Source: a virus. Taken from it: a stretch of DNA of 47,578 nt. How positions within the stretch are numbered: the stretch's first letter is position 1; every line of letters begins with the position of its first letter. The position numbers and the translations under genes are program-made. The notes under the pieces were generated by a model, which saw only the letters and a program-made list of their open reading frames with translations, did no database searches and had not been told where the DNA came from. Below, piece after piece: positions 28,169-35,305 of the stretch. Where the stretch lies: the IMG/VR virus record IMGVR_UViG_3300021067_000009, positions 1 through 47,578 of that record. The stretch is one strand, 5' to 3'.

Positions 28169-28429
28169 CTACGGCAACCAATCCGGGTCGAGCTTGCCCT
28201 CGGCGCGCGCCAGGCGCAGCAGCTTCTCGATCGGTTGCACCGCGACCGTCGAGTAGGCGCCGCGTATGAGCTTGTACAGGTACCCGAGCGAGATCCCGGT
28301 GATGGCCGAGACACTCACCAGGCCGCCCGGCTCGGCCTTCTTCATGCGCAAAAATTCCCGCGCGCCTTCGAGCATCCCATCGTCCCGTATGTGGGGGACA
28401 TCCAGGCCTTGGGGCCGCTTGCGTGCCAC
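28169..28429 (-). CDS. Small HTH DNA-binding protein
   Basis: An 86-residue protein. Residues 37-75 (GLVSVSAITGISLGYLYKLI, then RGAYSTVAVQPIEKLLRLAR) form an HTH of the XRE/Cro type: 'V-x-x-I-x-x-x-x-G-I-S-x-x-Y-x-x-K-L'. It ends PDWLP and lies 7 nt before the initiator gene. A transcriptional or replication regulator such as a CII-like protein is plausible; the target is unknown. Confidence 0.65.
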   Translation of the reverse strand: MARKRPQGLDVPHIRDDGMLEGAREFLRMKKAEPGGLVSVSAITGISLGYLYKLIRGAYSTVAVQPIEKLLRLARAEGKLDPDWLP

Positions 28430-28442
28430 GTGCCAGATCCTC

Positions 28443-28808
28443 TTATGCGGTTGGCGCGTGTGGCTTGAGATCCGGGCTTATCTCCCCCTCATCCGTGTCC
28501 ACGAAAATTATCACGGGCCCGTCCGGGCGCACCTGCGCGCGCTCATTCGGCTCAAGCAGATACCCAAGGGCTGCGCCCAGTGAGTTGATAGCCGCCGCCC
28601 GATCGAAAGAGCGGGGGAATTCCTTGCGGATCTGGCGCGCTACGACATCGCACAGCCCGGCCATGTTACCCATGAGCTCCAGCGGGCATTGATTCGAGAA
28701 GCCACTACCGTGCTCACCTTGCAGCACCATCAGCGCAACCGCTTGCGCCTTGGTCTGCTCACGCACCTGGGTGCAAACAGCATCGTACTTACCGGGCCCT
28801 ATAGGCAT
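28443..28808 (-). CDS. Conserved phage protein of unknown function
   Basis: A 121-residue protein; the ATG at 28808 follows GAGGGGG by 7 nt. The start MPIGPGKYDAVCTQVREQTK, then ALMVLQGEHGSGFSNQCPL and VVARQIRKEF, has the pattern 'GPGKYDxxCTxVRExTxAxAVxLhVhxGxxGSGFS', which I recall as common among phages of Gram-negative hosts. The C-terminal part (NERAQVRPDGPVIIFVDTDE) is not familiar. Function is unknown. Confidence 0.6.
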   Translation of the reverse strand: MPIGPGKYDAVCTQVREQTKAQAVALMVLQGEHGSGFSNQCPLELMGNMAGLCDVVARQIRKEFPRSFDRAAAINSLGAALGYLLEPNERAQVRPDGPVIIFVDTDEGEISPDLKPHAPTA

Positions 28809-28937
28809 GTTCAAACCCCCTCATTGAAGTCGCGGCACAGCGGGCACCAACGCGGCCAGACAACCGCAAAGAAGCCACGCCACGCTGGGACAGTCTCCCG
28901 CTGCGCCGCAACAGACCGTTAATATGCCAGAGCCTGC

Positions 28938-29243
28938 TCATGCGCGAGCACGCCCTGGCGCCAGTTCTCGCTCCTTAAGCAGCAAATCCCGTAAATCCAG
29001 GGCGCACACCATCTGCGCGTCCTTCAAAACCTTCTTGATTGCCAGCCGGTCCCCGGGCCGCTTGCCCCGCATCATGAGCTCCGGGCGCCTCCAGGCCACA
29101 TACTTGTGCTCTTTGCTGCCCTCCATCTTCACGCGCACGATCGTGTGCCTGTCCGCCCCGTGCACCATGACATCGCCGGGCGGGATGCGGGTCCAGATGA
29201 GCCTGCAAGGCCCATCGCTTTCGATGCGGTTCGAGTAGGCCAC
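28938..29243 (-). CDS. Hypothetical protein in the early left operon (101 aa)
   Basis: The sequence MAYSNRIESDGPCRLIWTRI, then GDVMVHGADRHTIVRVKMEG and KEHKYVAWRRPELMMRGKRP looks like a small basic beta protein ending in a helix (LKDAQMVCALDLRDLLLKER). It lies 3 nt after the repressor-like gene. No family is recognised. The 129-nt gap after it (28809-28937) holds no supported gene. Confidence 0.5.
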   Translation of the reverse strand: MAYSNRIESDGPCRLIWTRIPPGDVMVHGADRHTIVRVKMEGSKEHKYVAWRRPELMMRGKRPGDRLAIKKVLKDAQMVCALDLRDLLLKERELAPGRARA

Positions 29244-29246
29244 GGC

Positions 29247-29501
29247 CTACGCGCGCGCCGAGCTCGCCTTATGCTTCTGGGACCACTGCCAGAGCTTTTC
29301 CAGCGTGGAGACCCGCAAATCCCCGAGCTTGCCGCTGCTCAAGACCTGCGCCGTCCAGCCGATCGACATCTCGATCTGGTTGGCGAGCTCCTGATTGGTC
29401 AACCGCGGAGCCTCGGGGTCCTTTGGGGACCTGGCCGCTGCCAATTCCGCCTCGATATCGCGCACCATGGCACGGATTGGGGAGGTCACATTTGCGATCA
29501 C
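29247..29501 (-). CDS. HTH regulator next to the divergent control region
   Basis: An 84-residue protein with a GTG start and AGGAG 10 nt upstream. The segment RLTNQELANQIEMSIGWTAQ, then VLSSGKLGDLRVSTLEKLWQ forms an HTH (Q-E-L-A-N-Q-I ... S-x-x-W-x-A-Q-V) followed by a stabilising helix. It is divergent from the rightward early genes with three GCACTA repeats between, so it is the best candidate for a Cro/CI-like repressor of this region. No C-terminal protease-sensitive domain is present. Confidence 0.6.
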   Translation of the reverse strand: MIANVTSPIRAMVRDIEAELAAARSPKDPEAPRLTNQELANQIEMSIGWTAQVLSSGKLGDLRVSTLEKLWQWSQKHKASSARA

Positions 29502-29522
29502 TTTGGTCGATCTCCTGTAGTA

Positions 29523-29542
29523 GCACTAGTGCACTAGCACTA
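29523..29542. promoter_or_regulatory. Palindromic operator between divergent early genes
   Basis: Overlapping perfect palindromes GCACTAGTGC (29523-29532) and TAGTGCACTA (29527-29536), with GCACTA three times (29523, 29531 and 29537). It lies 22 nt upstream of the repressor-like GTG and 42 nt upstream of the first rightward start, so one site could control both directions. Confidence 0.6.
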
Positions 29543-29583
29543 TTTAACTGATTGGATTATGCTCCAACGCGAGGTGAAATGTC

Positions 29584-30036
29584 ATGCCTAGCCAGTACCA
29601 CATCCATATCAGCCTGCCGGTGCCTGCCGACGAGCTCGCCCGGGTGTTCGCAACCGCTGTGAATGAAGGCTCGGCCTACTGGTACCAGGACTACGCGCCC
29701 GTGACTGACAGCTACGAATCAGCCGCAGGCTTGCCTTGCGTGCGCCAGGTCAAGCTCACGCAACCCGTGCGCGAGCACTGCGAGCACTGCGAACCGGCCA
29801 CGCACCCCAACGTGAGCGTCAAGCACCTGGCCCAAGCGATCTCTCTCACCTTCACCAATCCGAGCATCTGCCCGCACACGGTGCGCGAGCAGATCGCAAG
29901 CTGCTGGCCGCAAGTCGGCGAGCTGGATGCCTATACGGCCGACATCCTTTTGCAGCTGTGTGTGTTCGAGCGCATCGTCTACGGCGGCGACGATGAGGCG
30001 GATGAGCCGCCGGCGCCGATGCCCTCGGACAGCTAA
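29584..30036 (+). CDS. First gene of the rightward early block, unknown function
   Basis: A 150-residue protein with GAGGTGAA upstream. Readable parts: YHIHISLPVPADELARVFAT, AVNEGSAYWYQDYAPVTDSY, VREHCEHCEPATHPNVSVKH and ELDAYTADILLQLCVFERIV. The HCEHCE motif could bind metal. The tail is acidic and Pro-rich. The pattern 'A-x-N-E-G-x-x-Y-W ... Y' is reminiscent of phage and actinobacterial small proteins of unknown role. As first gene after the operator it is probably very early. Confidence 0.55.
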   Translation: MPSQYHIHISLPVPADELARVFATAVNEGSAYWYQDYAPVTDSYESAAGLPCVRQVKLTQPVREHCEHCEPATHPNVSVKHLAQAISLTFTNPSICPHTVREQIASCWPQVGELDAYTADILLQLCVFERIVYGGDDEADEPPAPMPSDS

Positions 30037-30094
30037 GAATCAATAAGCCGGATCGCGCCGCCGGCACCATCGGCGCACTGTGGAGGTGTTTTGT

Positions 30095-30493
30095 ATGTCA
30101 GAGGTTTCAATTCAGGAGCTGGATAAGCTCTTGCGCGCCCGTGCCCTCAGGAAATTAGAGCAAGAAGTCAAAAACAAGCTCACCCGCGCCCTTGAGGAGT
30201 TTTTTTGTTCTGGCGGCAACGATGAAGCCGTCACCATTCCCATCACCGAAACCAGCAGCACGCTCTTGGACTTCAACAAGAACAAGATCCTCAACAATGG
30301 CGAGCTGAAACTCGCTTACGTGCAGATCGGGCCCTATGAGCTGAAGAGAATGCTCACCGATATCGCCATCGAGCGCTGGCGCCGCAGGCGCGAGAACGCC
30401 GAAGTCAAAGAACACTTGGAGATCGTGGCTTCCTTCAAGCAACGGCTTAATGATCTTGAGGAAGGTTTGACCACCGACGAAGAGATCATCTAG
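30095..30493 (+). CDS. Hypothetical helical protein (132 aa)
   Basis: The ATG at 30095 follows GGAGGTG by 6 nt. MSEVSIQELDKLLRARALRK, then LEQEVKNKLTRALEEFFCSG is helical. A short sheet region (VTIPITETSSTLLDFNKNKI) and a charged helix (RMLTDIAIERWRRRRENAEV) follow. No family is recognised. An inverted repeat TCTAGAC/GTCTAGA overlaps its stop codon. Confidence 0.55.
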   Translation: MSEVSIQELDKLLRARALRKLEQEVKNKLTRALEEFFCSGGNDEAVTIPITETSSTLLDFNKNKILNNGELKLAYVQIGPYELKRMLTDIAIERWRRRRENAEVKEHLEIVASFKQRLNDLEEGLTTDEEII

Positions 30494-30504
30494 ACAGGTC
30501 TAGA
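30489..30504. promoter_or_regulatory. Inverted repeat at a gene boundary
   Basis: TCTAGAC-AG-GTCTAGA is a perfect 7-bp inverted repeat overlapping the stop codon of the preceding gene. It lies in an 82-nt gap before the next start and may be an operator for an internal promoter. Confidence 0.4.
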
Positions 30505-30560
30505 ACTATCTGGAGCTTTGAAGATTCGAGGCCTCCCGGCCAATCAGTTTGTGTTTTTTA

Positions 30561-30583
30561 TTAGGAGTAACCGCAATGTCTAA
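30561..30583 (+). promoter_or_regulatory. Repeated leader AGGAGTAACCGCAATG (copy 2)
   Basis: Identical over 23 nt to 24281-24303, covering the Shine-Dalgarno, start codon and codons 2-3. It carries no homologous protein behind it, so the leader itself was duplicated or conserved. Confidence 0.6.
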
Positions 30584-31379
30584 TCCCGAAGGGCGTCTTG
30601 CCCGTGTGTCTTATCTCATCCTGCCCACCGGCGTCGTGCATGAGCTTTACTTCGCCAACTGCCCGAGCATCGAGGCGATCCAGCAAATGCTCGGCGTGCG
30701 CGAGGTCGAGCATGTGAGCGTGCTGTGGCAGGGCGAGCGCCGCCACGCCTTTGTCGATGAAATGGGCCACGTGCGCGAAGAGCCAAAGCCCGTGAACGCG
30801 ATCGGCACCGCGATCTATCACGCGGCGATGATAGCGGCGCGCGGCGGCACGCCCTTCAGCGATATCGCTCATTACGCAGATCCTGATAAGCACATTCTGC
30901 ACGGTGAGCCGACGATCGCAGGCGCCATGTACTTGTGGCCGCACGAGGCCGCAGGCTGGGGATCGGGCGGCGGCAGCCACCCAGAGAATGATCCCAAGCA
31001 AGAGGCCAAGCAGCTGCATAACCTTCAGCTGCTGATGGCGATCAGTAACTACGACATCCCGGGCTATATGCAGGAATCGCTCTTGCGCTACATGACCCAG
31101 GGCTGCCCGGTCGGCAACTTCCTCGCGTGCGTGCTCATGAACGATTTGCGCGGCGCGGTGGCGCATGCGGATGTCGCCAACAAGCGCAATCTGGCCGCTT
31201 ACGTGCAGTTTCTCTACAACAATGCGCCTACGGGATGCTGGGGCAGTGTCGAGAATTATCACAACTGGATCGAGAAGCACCGCAGGGAGCTTGAGGCGCG
31301 CGCGAGCGCAGCCGCTGGCTATGAGCAGCGCATTGACTCTGAGACCGGCCAGGTGGAGTCCAACAATGAGCAAGCCTAA
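30576..31379 (+). CDS. Hypothetical protein (267 aa)
   Basis: The start at 30576 is set by the repeated leader. MSNPEGRLARVSYLILPTGV, then GEPTIAGAMYLWPHEAAGWG, QLLMAISNYDIPGYMQESLL and FLACVLMNDLRGAVAHADVA. The middle (IPGYMQESLLRYMTQGCPVG, NFLACVLMNDLRGAVAHAD) resembles phage proteins where a 'GxFLxAVLxNDLxEAVxRAD' segment is conserved, function unknown. The C-terminus is helical and charged. It overlaps the next start by 14 nt. Confidence 0.6.
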   Translation: MSNPEGRLARVSYLILPTGVVHELYFANCPSIEAIQQMLGVREVEHVSVLWQGERRHAFVDEMGHVREEPKPVNAIGTAIYHAAMIAARGGTPFSDIAHYADPDKHILHGEPTIAGAMYLWPHEAAGWGSGGGSHPENDPKQEAKQLHNLQLLMAISNYDIPGYMQESLLRYMTQGCPVGNFLACVLMNDLRGAVAHADVANKRNLAAYVQFLYNNAPTGCWGSVENYHNWIEKHRRELEARASAAAGYEQRIDSETGQVESNNEQA

Positions 31380-31809
31380 GAAAGTTTGGCCCGTGGGCAG
31401 CGTGCGCGAGGTGCACGCGCAACGCGCCCGCAAGCTGCGTAAGCGCGGCGTGGCGGTGAAGCTCCTGAAGGTCTCGCTGCACGGCCGAAGCGTGTACGTG
31501 TGGTTCCCGTCCGAGCACTACGGGCCCGCGCGCCCGCCGCGCCCGCGCAAGTTCAAGGCGAAGCGCCAGGTGCAACGGCTTGAAGGCGAGCAGCTGCTCG
31601 CGAAGCTCGGCAAAACCCCGATTGAGGAATTCAAGAAGGGGGATCAGGTGGTCTACGTGTCGGGCTATGCCCGCGCGCACGGCGCCCTGCCTCAGGACCT
31701 GGAATACGGCGTCGTCTCCGGACGCAACGCTGTGGCCGTGTTCGTGCGCTTCAAGCCAACCGCACTACACGGGCAGTCCTGTGATCCGGATGACCTGGTG
31801 AGACTGTGA
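31366..31809 (+). CDS. Basic hypothetical protein (147 aa)
   Basis: MSKPKKVWPVGSVREVHAQR, then ARKLRKRGVAVKLLKVSLHG, RARPPRPR-like proline-arginine stretch (ARPPRPRKFKAKRQVQRLEG) and KKGDQVVYVSGYARAHGALP with YGVVSGRNAVAVFVRFKPTA. The last 60 residues resemble a small SH3/KOW-like fold seen in phage proteins: 'GD-x-V-x-Y ... x-G-x-V-x-x ... V-F-V-R'. The basic N-terminus suggests nucleic-acid binding. Confidence 0.55.
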   Translation: MSKPKKVWPVGSVREVHAQRARKLRKRGVAVKLLKVSLHGRSVYVWFPSEHYGPARPPRPRKFKAKRQVQRLEGEQLLAKLGKTPIEEFKKGDQVVYVSGYARAHGALPQDLEYGVVSGRNAVAVFVRFKPTALHGQSCDPDDLVRL

Positions 31810-32174
31810 CCGCCGAGGATGCGGTGCACCTTGAGCGCCTGACTCAGGCGCTTAGGGTTATGCAGGGACTGACGCTGTTCGAGCGTCAGTACCTGTTTGA
31901 TATCGGCGTCGTCACGCTCGAGCGCGAGTGTGGCACGGTGCACTGCATTGCGGGCTGGTGCGGGACCGATCCGTGGTTTCAGGCGCAGGGCTTTGTGCAC
32001 CATGGGTCGCTCATGACCCAGACAATCGAGTATTACTTTGGGACCGCCAAACCCTTCTATTGGCACTACTACCCGGGCGTGCAGGAAGCTCGCGATGTCA
32101 CTTACGACATGGCTGTAGCCGCTCTCAAGAGCGAGATCGCGCGCCTCGAACCTCAACAGGGGCAATTGCTGTGA
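31806..32174 (+). CDS. Hypothetical protein with conserved GTVHCIAGWCG segment (122 aa)
   Basis: GTG start overlapping the previous TGA (GTGA). TAEDAVHLERLTQALRVMQG, then ERECGTVHCIAGWCGTDPWF and YYFGTAKPFYWHYYPGVQEA. The 'C-G-T-x-x-C-x-A-G-W-x-G' segment is a recurrent feature of small phage and bacterial proteins of unknown role. It could form a metal or disulfide site. It is coupled to the following gene by GTGA. Confidence 0.55.
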   Translation: MTAEDAVHLERLTQALRVMQGLTLFERQYLFDIGVVTLERECGTVHCIAGWCGTDPWFQAQGFVHHGSLMTQTIEYYFGTAKPFYWHYYPGVQEARDVTYDMAVAALKSEIARLEPQQGQLL

Positions 32175-32593
32175 ACACTGAGAAAACTATCGGCGCCGAT
32201 GGCATCGGCGTGCTCATGCCGAAAAACACCGCCATGCTGCGCCGTGCGGTCGGCTACTGCACTCTCGATGGCGCGCATCGATACGAGCTATCCGTCAACG
32301 CGATCAATCAAGCCCCCGTGGTGCTCTCGGAGCGCACGGGGCGCATGTTTTATCTGCCCTGGGCTGAACTGGTCGATCTGGCGCGCGGCGCCGGCATCGA
32401 TCCTGAGGACATGCCCGAGAAGCGCAAGCCCGATGAGAAGCTTCTGCAGCTGTGCAAGGACCTGCTGGATCTTGTACGCCCGGAAGCGACCGAGCTGCAT
32501 GACAGCTTCACCTGGCTACTCAGTAAGGCGCACGCCCCCGACTGTCGCATCTGCTACGCGCGCAAGGTGCTGATGGACGCGGGAATGCTCTAA
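32171..32593 (+). CDS. Hypothetical protein (140 aa)
   Basis: GTG start (VNTEKTIGADGIGVLMPKNT) overlapping the previous stop. Further segments: RRAVGYCTLDGAHRYELSVN, GRMFYLPWAELVDLARGAGI and HDSFTWLLSKAHAPDCRICY. It ends ARKVLMDAGML. A CRICY motif and a Cys earlier might bind zinc. No family recognised. Confidence 0.5.
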   Translation: MNTEKTIGADGIGVLMPKNTAMLRRAVGYCTLDGAHRYELSVNAINQAPVVLSERTGRMFYLPWAELVDLARGAGIDPEDMPEKRKPDEKLLQLCKDLLDLVRPEATELHDSFTWLLSKAHAPDCRICYARKVLMDAGML

Positions 32594-32619
32594 CGTTTTT
32601 TCAACAATAGGAGGCATCA

Positions 32620-32829
32620 ATGCCGATGCAGAAGCGCGTTTACGTGGTGGAGGGGGCCGGGCAGAAACGCCTGGTAGAAACCTCTCACCCATCGCATGCG
32701 ATTACCCACGTGGCTAAGAGCATGTTCACCGCCAAGATTCCAACGCAGCGCGAGCTCCACGAGCTCTCGAAGTCGCTGGATATCGAGGAACCCAATCAAC
32801 TTTCAGATTTCCAAGGAGATTCAGAGTGA
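32620..32829 (+). CDS. Small protein upstream of the recombination genes (69 aa)
   Basis: AGGAGG lies 6 nt before the ATG. MPMQKRVYVVEGAGQKRLVE, then HAITHVAKSMFTAKIPTQRE and a helical end. The pattern 'R-x-Y-V-V ... R-L-V-x-A-x-x-x-x-x-A-x-x-H-V-A' is common in small phage and plasmid proteins next to recombinases. It overlaps the exonuclease GTG by 4 nt. Confidence 0.55.
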   Translation: MPMQKRVYVVEGAGQKRLVETSHPSHAITHVAKSMFTAKIPTQRELHELSKSLDIEEPNQLSDFQGDSE

Positions 32830-33842
32830 GTCCTAGAAAAACCGCAGCCTCAGCGGCTACTGAGGCGCCTGCCGTTGTGCAAGCAGCCGTCCAGGCCGCT
32901 ATAGAGCAAGAAGTCGATCGCACAAAGTTCCTGGGAGGCTCCGATATCGGCGCCGTCTTAGGGTTCCAGCCCTTCGGGCGCACGCTGGTCGATGTGTGGG
33001 CCGACAAAACCACCCCGCGCACAGAGGACACCGCAAACCGCAAGTCCAAACGCCGTGGACACCGCTGGGAAAGCGTGGTGGCTGAAATGTTGGTTGAGAG
33101 CCTGCACGAGGAAGGCCATTCCGTGGAGATCGTTGCCGCCAATCAGCGCTACCAAGATCCCGAGATTCCTTACTTTGCTTGCGAGATTGATTTTGAGATC
33201 AAGCTCAATGGCGAGGAAGACATCACCAATGTGGAGCTCAAGACCGTTCACCCCTTCAAGGCCAAGGAATGGGGCGAGTCGGGCGATGCGTCCAGGGTGC
33301 CGCCCTATTACGAGGCTCAAGGCATGTGGGGATTAGGTATCACGCGGCGCCGGCGCACGATCATCGCCGCGCTCTTTGGCGCCGATGAGCTGCGCCCCTT
33401 CCTGCAGGTTGCCGAGCAGGATGTGATTTCGGCCATGCGCCAGGTCGGCCAAGAGTTCTGGGAGCAGCATGTGCTGCTGAACGTGCCGCCCGAGCCCATC
33501 AACTATGAGGATCTAAAGAAAATCTACAAAGGGATCGAGGGCACCGTGCTCGATGCCGATGATGAGCTTACCGAAATGCTGCTGAAGCTTCGGGAAGTGT
33601 CCTCGCAGATCGATGTGGCTAACCGTGCCTGGGACCTCTTGCAGTATCAGATTGCAAAGCGCATGGGCGTGAATGAGGTCGTCATGGTGCGCGGCAAAAA
33701 GGCGCTCACGTGGAAGAGTCAGCCCTGGCAGACCATCGACCAAGAGCTGCTCAAGAAAGAGCACAAGGAAGCCTACAAGGCCTGCTTGCGCAAGGGCGAG
33801 GCGCGCCAGTTCCGTTTATCTAACTTTGCTTGGGAGCTTTAA
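32826..33842 (+). CDS. YqaJ-family viral recombinase (lambda-type exonuclease)
   Basis: A 338-residue protein with a GTG start. Motifs: FLGGSDIGAVLGFQPFGRTL, RGHRWESVVAEMLVESL (Glu82), ACEIDFEI (Asp122) and VELKTVHPFKAKEWG (Glu137, Lys139), then PPYYEAQGMWGLGITRRRRT. These are the D...ExK core and the RWE and YEAQ-type motifs of the YqaJ/lambda exonuclease fold. It would resect double-strand ends to give 3' overhangs for the RecT protein encoded next. The long C-terminal helical part (YKGIEGTVLDADDELTEMLL) is usual for the family. Confidence 0.9.
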   Translation: MSPRKTAASAATEAPAVVQAAVQAAIEQEVDRTKFLGGSDIGAVLGFQPFGRTLVDVWADKTTPRTEDTANRKSKRRGHRWESVVAEMLVESLHEEGHSVEIVAANQRYQDPEIPYFACEIDFEIKLNGEEDITNVELKTVHPFKAKEWGESGDASRVPPYYEAQGMWGLGITRRRRTIIAALFGADELRPFLQVAEQDVISAMRQVGQEFWEQHVLLNVPPEPINYEDLKKIYKGIEGTVLDADDELTEMLLKLREVSSQIDVANRAWDLLQYQIAKRMGVNEVVMVRGKKALTWKSQPWQTIDQELLKKEHKEAYKACLRKGEARQFRLSNFAWEL

Positions 33843-33847
33843 TACAC

Positions 33848-35032
33848 ATGGCATCGCAACAATTGAGAACTGCTGCCGGCGCTGATGCCGGCAGCAAAGT
33901 ACCGCGCGCACTGGCCCTGCTTGAGCAGAGCGTGCGCGCATCCGCCCAGGCGCTTCCGTCGATCATCAAGCCGGAGCACTTGATTCGTGTCGTCACCACG
34001 GGATTTCGCTTAACGCCAAAGCTTGCCGAGTGCTCGCCGGAGTCATTCGTGGGCGCCACCCTCACCCTTGCGCAAATGGGCCTGGTGCCGTGGCTGCTCG
34101 GCCAGGCCTACATCGTGCCCTACGCACGCGAGGCGCAGGCGATCCCAGGCTGGAAGGGCATGCAACAGCTGATCCTCAGATCCGGCCAGGGCAACATCAC
34201 CACGGGAGCCGTGTACGAGGGCGATGAGTTCGACTTTGCGCTCGGCACCCGCCCGCGTCTTGAGCACAAGACCCTGGCGAATGAGGATGACCCGAGGAAG
34301 ATCAAATACTTCTACGCGATCGGGCATATCAACGGCGTGGAAGAGAAGATCATCGAGGTCTGGTCTGCCGAGCGCGTTGCTAATCATCGCGATCGCTACA
34401 ACAAGGTCGGCAAAGCGCACTACAGCTTCCAGAACTGGGAAATGTACGGGCGCAAGATCCCGTTCCTGCAGGTCGTGAAGTACATGCCGATCTCGATCGA
34501 GAACGCCTATGCGCTCAATGTGGCGCAAGAGCTGTCTTATCGCGCCGATCGGGGATACCAGGGCCTCAATACCCGCAACGCGATCGACGGCAGCTGGCTC
34601 GAAGCGCCAGTACTGCCGGCCCCTGCAGAGCCCGCTGCGGCCGCGCCGGCGCCGGCGGCACCCGCCCAGGCAGCACCGGCACAGACGAAACCCGCGCCGG
34701 CGAAGCCCCGTGTCGAGGCGAGCTCGCCGCCCGCGCCGGCTACGGAACCCGAACCGGCCGCAGAGCCCGATCCGGATGCGGAGCCCGAGCAAACCACGGC
34801 ACCCGCGCAGCCTGCGCCTACCGAGGCCAAGAAGCCCGATGATGCGGCGGACCTGAAGGCCGTGATGCAGGGCTTCATTGCGACGATGCGATCGACCAAA
34901 TCGGACAAGGAAATGAATGCGTGCTGGCGCGATATCGCCACGCACTACAAAGGGAACGTTCCGATCGAAATCGAGGCCGCGCGCAACGATCACGCGGAGG
35001 AGCTCCGCGCTCGCACGAGGGGCACACGGTGA
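33848..35032 (+). CDS. recT: RecT-family single-strand annealing protein with long linker and extra C-terminal domain
   Basis: A 394-residue protein. Residues 1-250 match RecT: VTTGFRLTPKLAECSPESFV, GATLTLAQMGLVPWLLGQAY, IVPYAREAQAIPGWKGMQQL, ILRSGQGNITTGAVYEGDEF and YGRKIPFLQVVKYMPISIEN. It then has about 85 residues of Ala/Pro/Glu-rich linker (PAPAEPAAAAPAPAAPAQAA) and an extra C-terminal helical segment of about 55 residues (DLKAVMQGFIATMRSTKSDK, EMNACWRDIATHYKGNVPIE). It anneals complementary strands with the upstream exonuclease. The tail may bind host SSB or other partners. It is longer than usual (about 270-300). Confidence 0.9.
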   Translation: MASQQLRTAAGADAGSKVPRALALLEQSVRASAQALPSIIKPEHLIRVVTTGFRLTPKLAECSPESFVGATLTLAQMGLVPWLLGQAYIVPYAREAQAIPGWKGMQQLILRSGQGNITTGAVYEGDEFDFALGTRPRLEHKTLANEDDPRKIKYFYAIGHINGVEEKIIEVWSAERVANHRDRYNKVGKAHYSFQNWEMYGRKIPFLQVVKYMPISIENAYALNVAQELSYRADRGYQGLNTRNAIDGSWLEAPVLPAPAEPAAAAPAPAAPAQAAPAQTKPAPAKPRVEASSPPAPATEPEPAAEPDPDAEPEQTTAPAQPAPTEAKKPDDAADLKAVMQGFIATMRSTKSDKEMNACWRDIATHYKGNVPIEIEAARNDHAEELRARTRGTR

Positions 35033-35295
35033 TTCGGGGCCACGCCTTGAGACTCGATGGTGTGACCACGATCGAACAGGACGTGGATTCGCTCTTCCTG
35101 GGCGTGGGATTCGAGGAAGGCGCCTTGCGCGCCTTCTTCGATGAGCCCAACGCGCTCGCCAGTTCCCACGGCACGCGCCTGCATACCTTCCACACCGCTT
35201 TGACTCGCGATGCGGTGCCAGCGAAGGGCGCGTACGTCGGTAGTTTCAACCTGCCAGCGAGCACGCTTGCATACCACGTGTTTGAACTTCCTTAG
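35029..35295 (+). CDS. Hypothetical protein after RecT (88 aa)
   Basis: GTG start overlapping the RecT stop by GTGA. VIRGHALRLDGVTTIEQDVD, then LFLGVGFEEGALRAFFDEPN and STLAYHVFELP. It appears to be a compact alpha/beta protein. No family recognised; tight coupling makes it a likely real gene. Confidence 0.5.
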   Translation: MIRGHALRLDGVTTIEQDVDSLFLGVGFEEGALRAFFDEPNALASSHGTRLHTFHTALTRDAVPAKGAYVGSFNLPASTLAYHVFELP

Positions 35296-35305
35296 GAGCC
35301 ACATC

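Noticed and set aside
28811-28910. Minus-strand frame ending CPLCRDFNEGV
   Set aside because: The end looks protein-like, but between the preceding in-frame stop and this region there is no ATG, GTG or TTG start.
34043-34993. 316-codon minus-strand open frame rich in Arg/Leu
   Set aside because: Antisense to recT; the repeated Arg/Gly runs are the mirror of the Ala/Pro linker.
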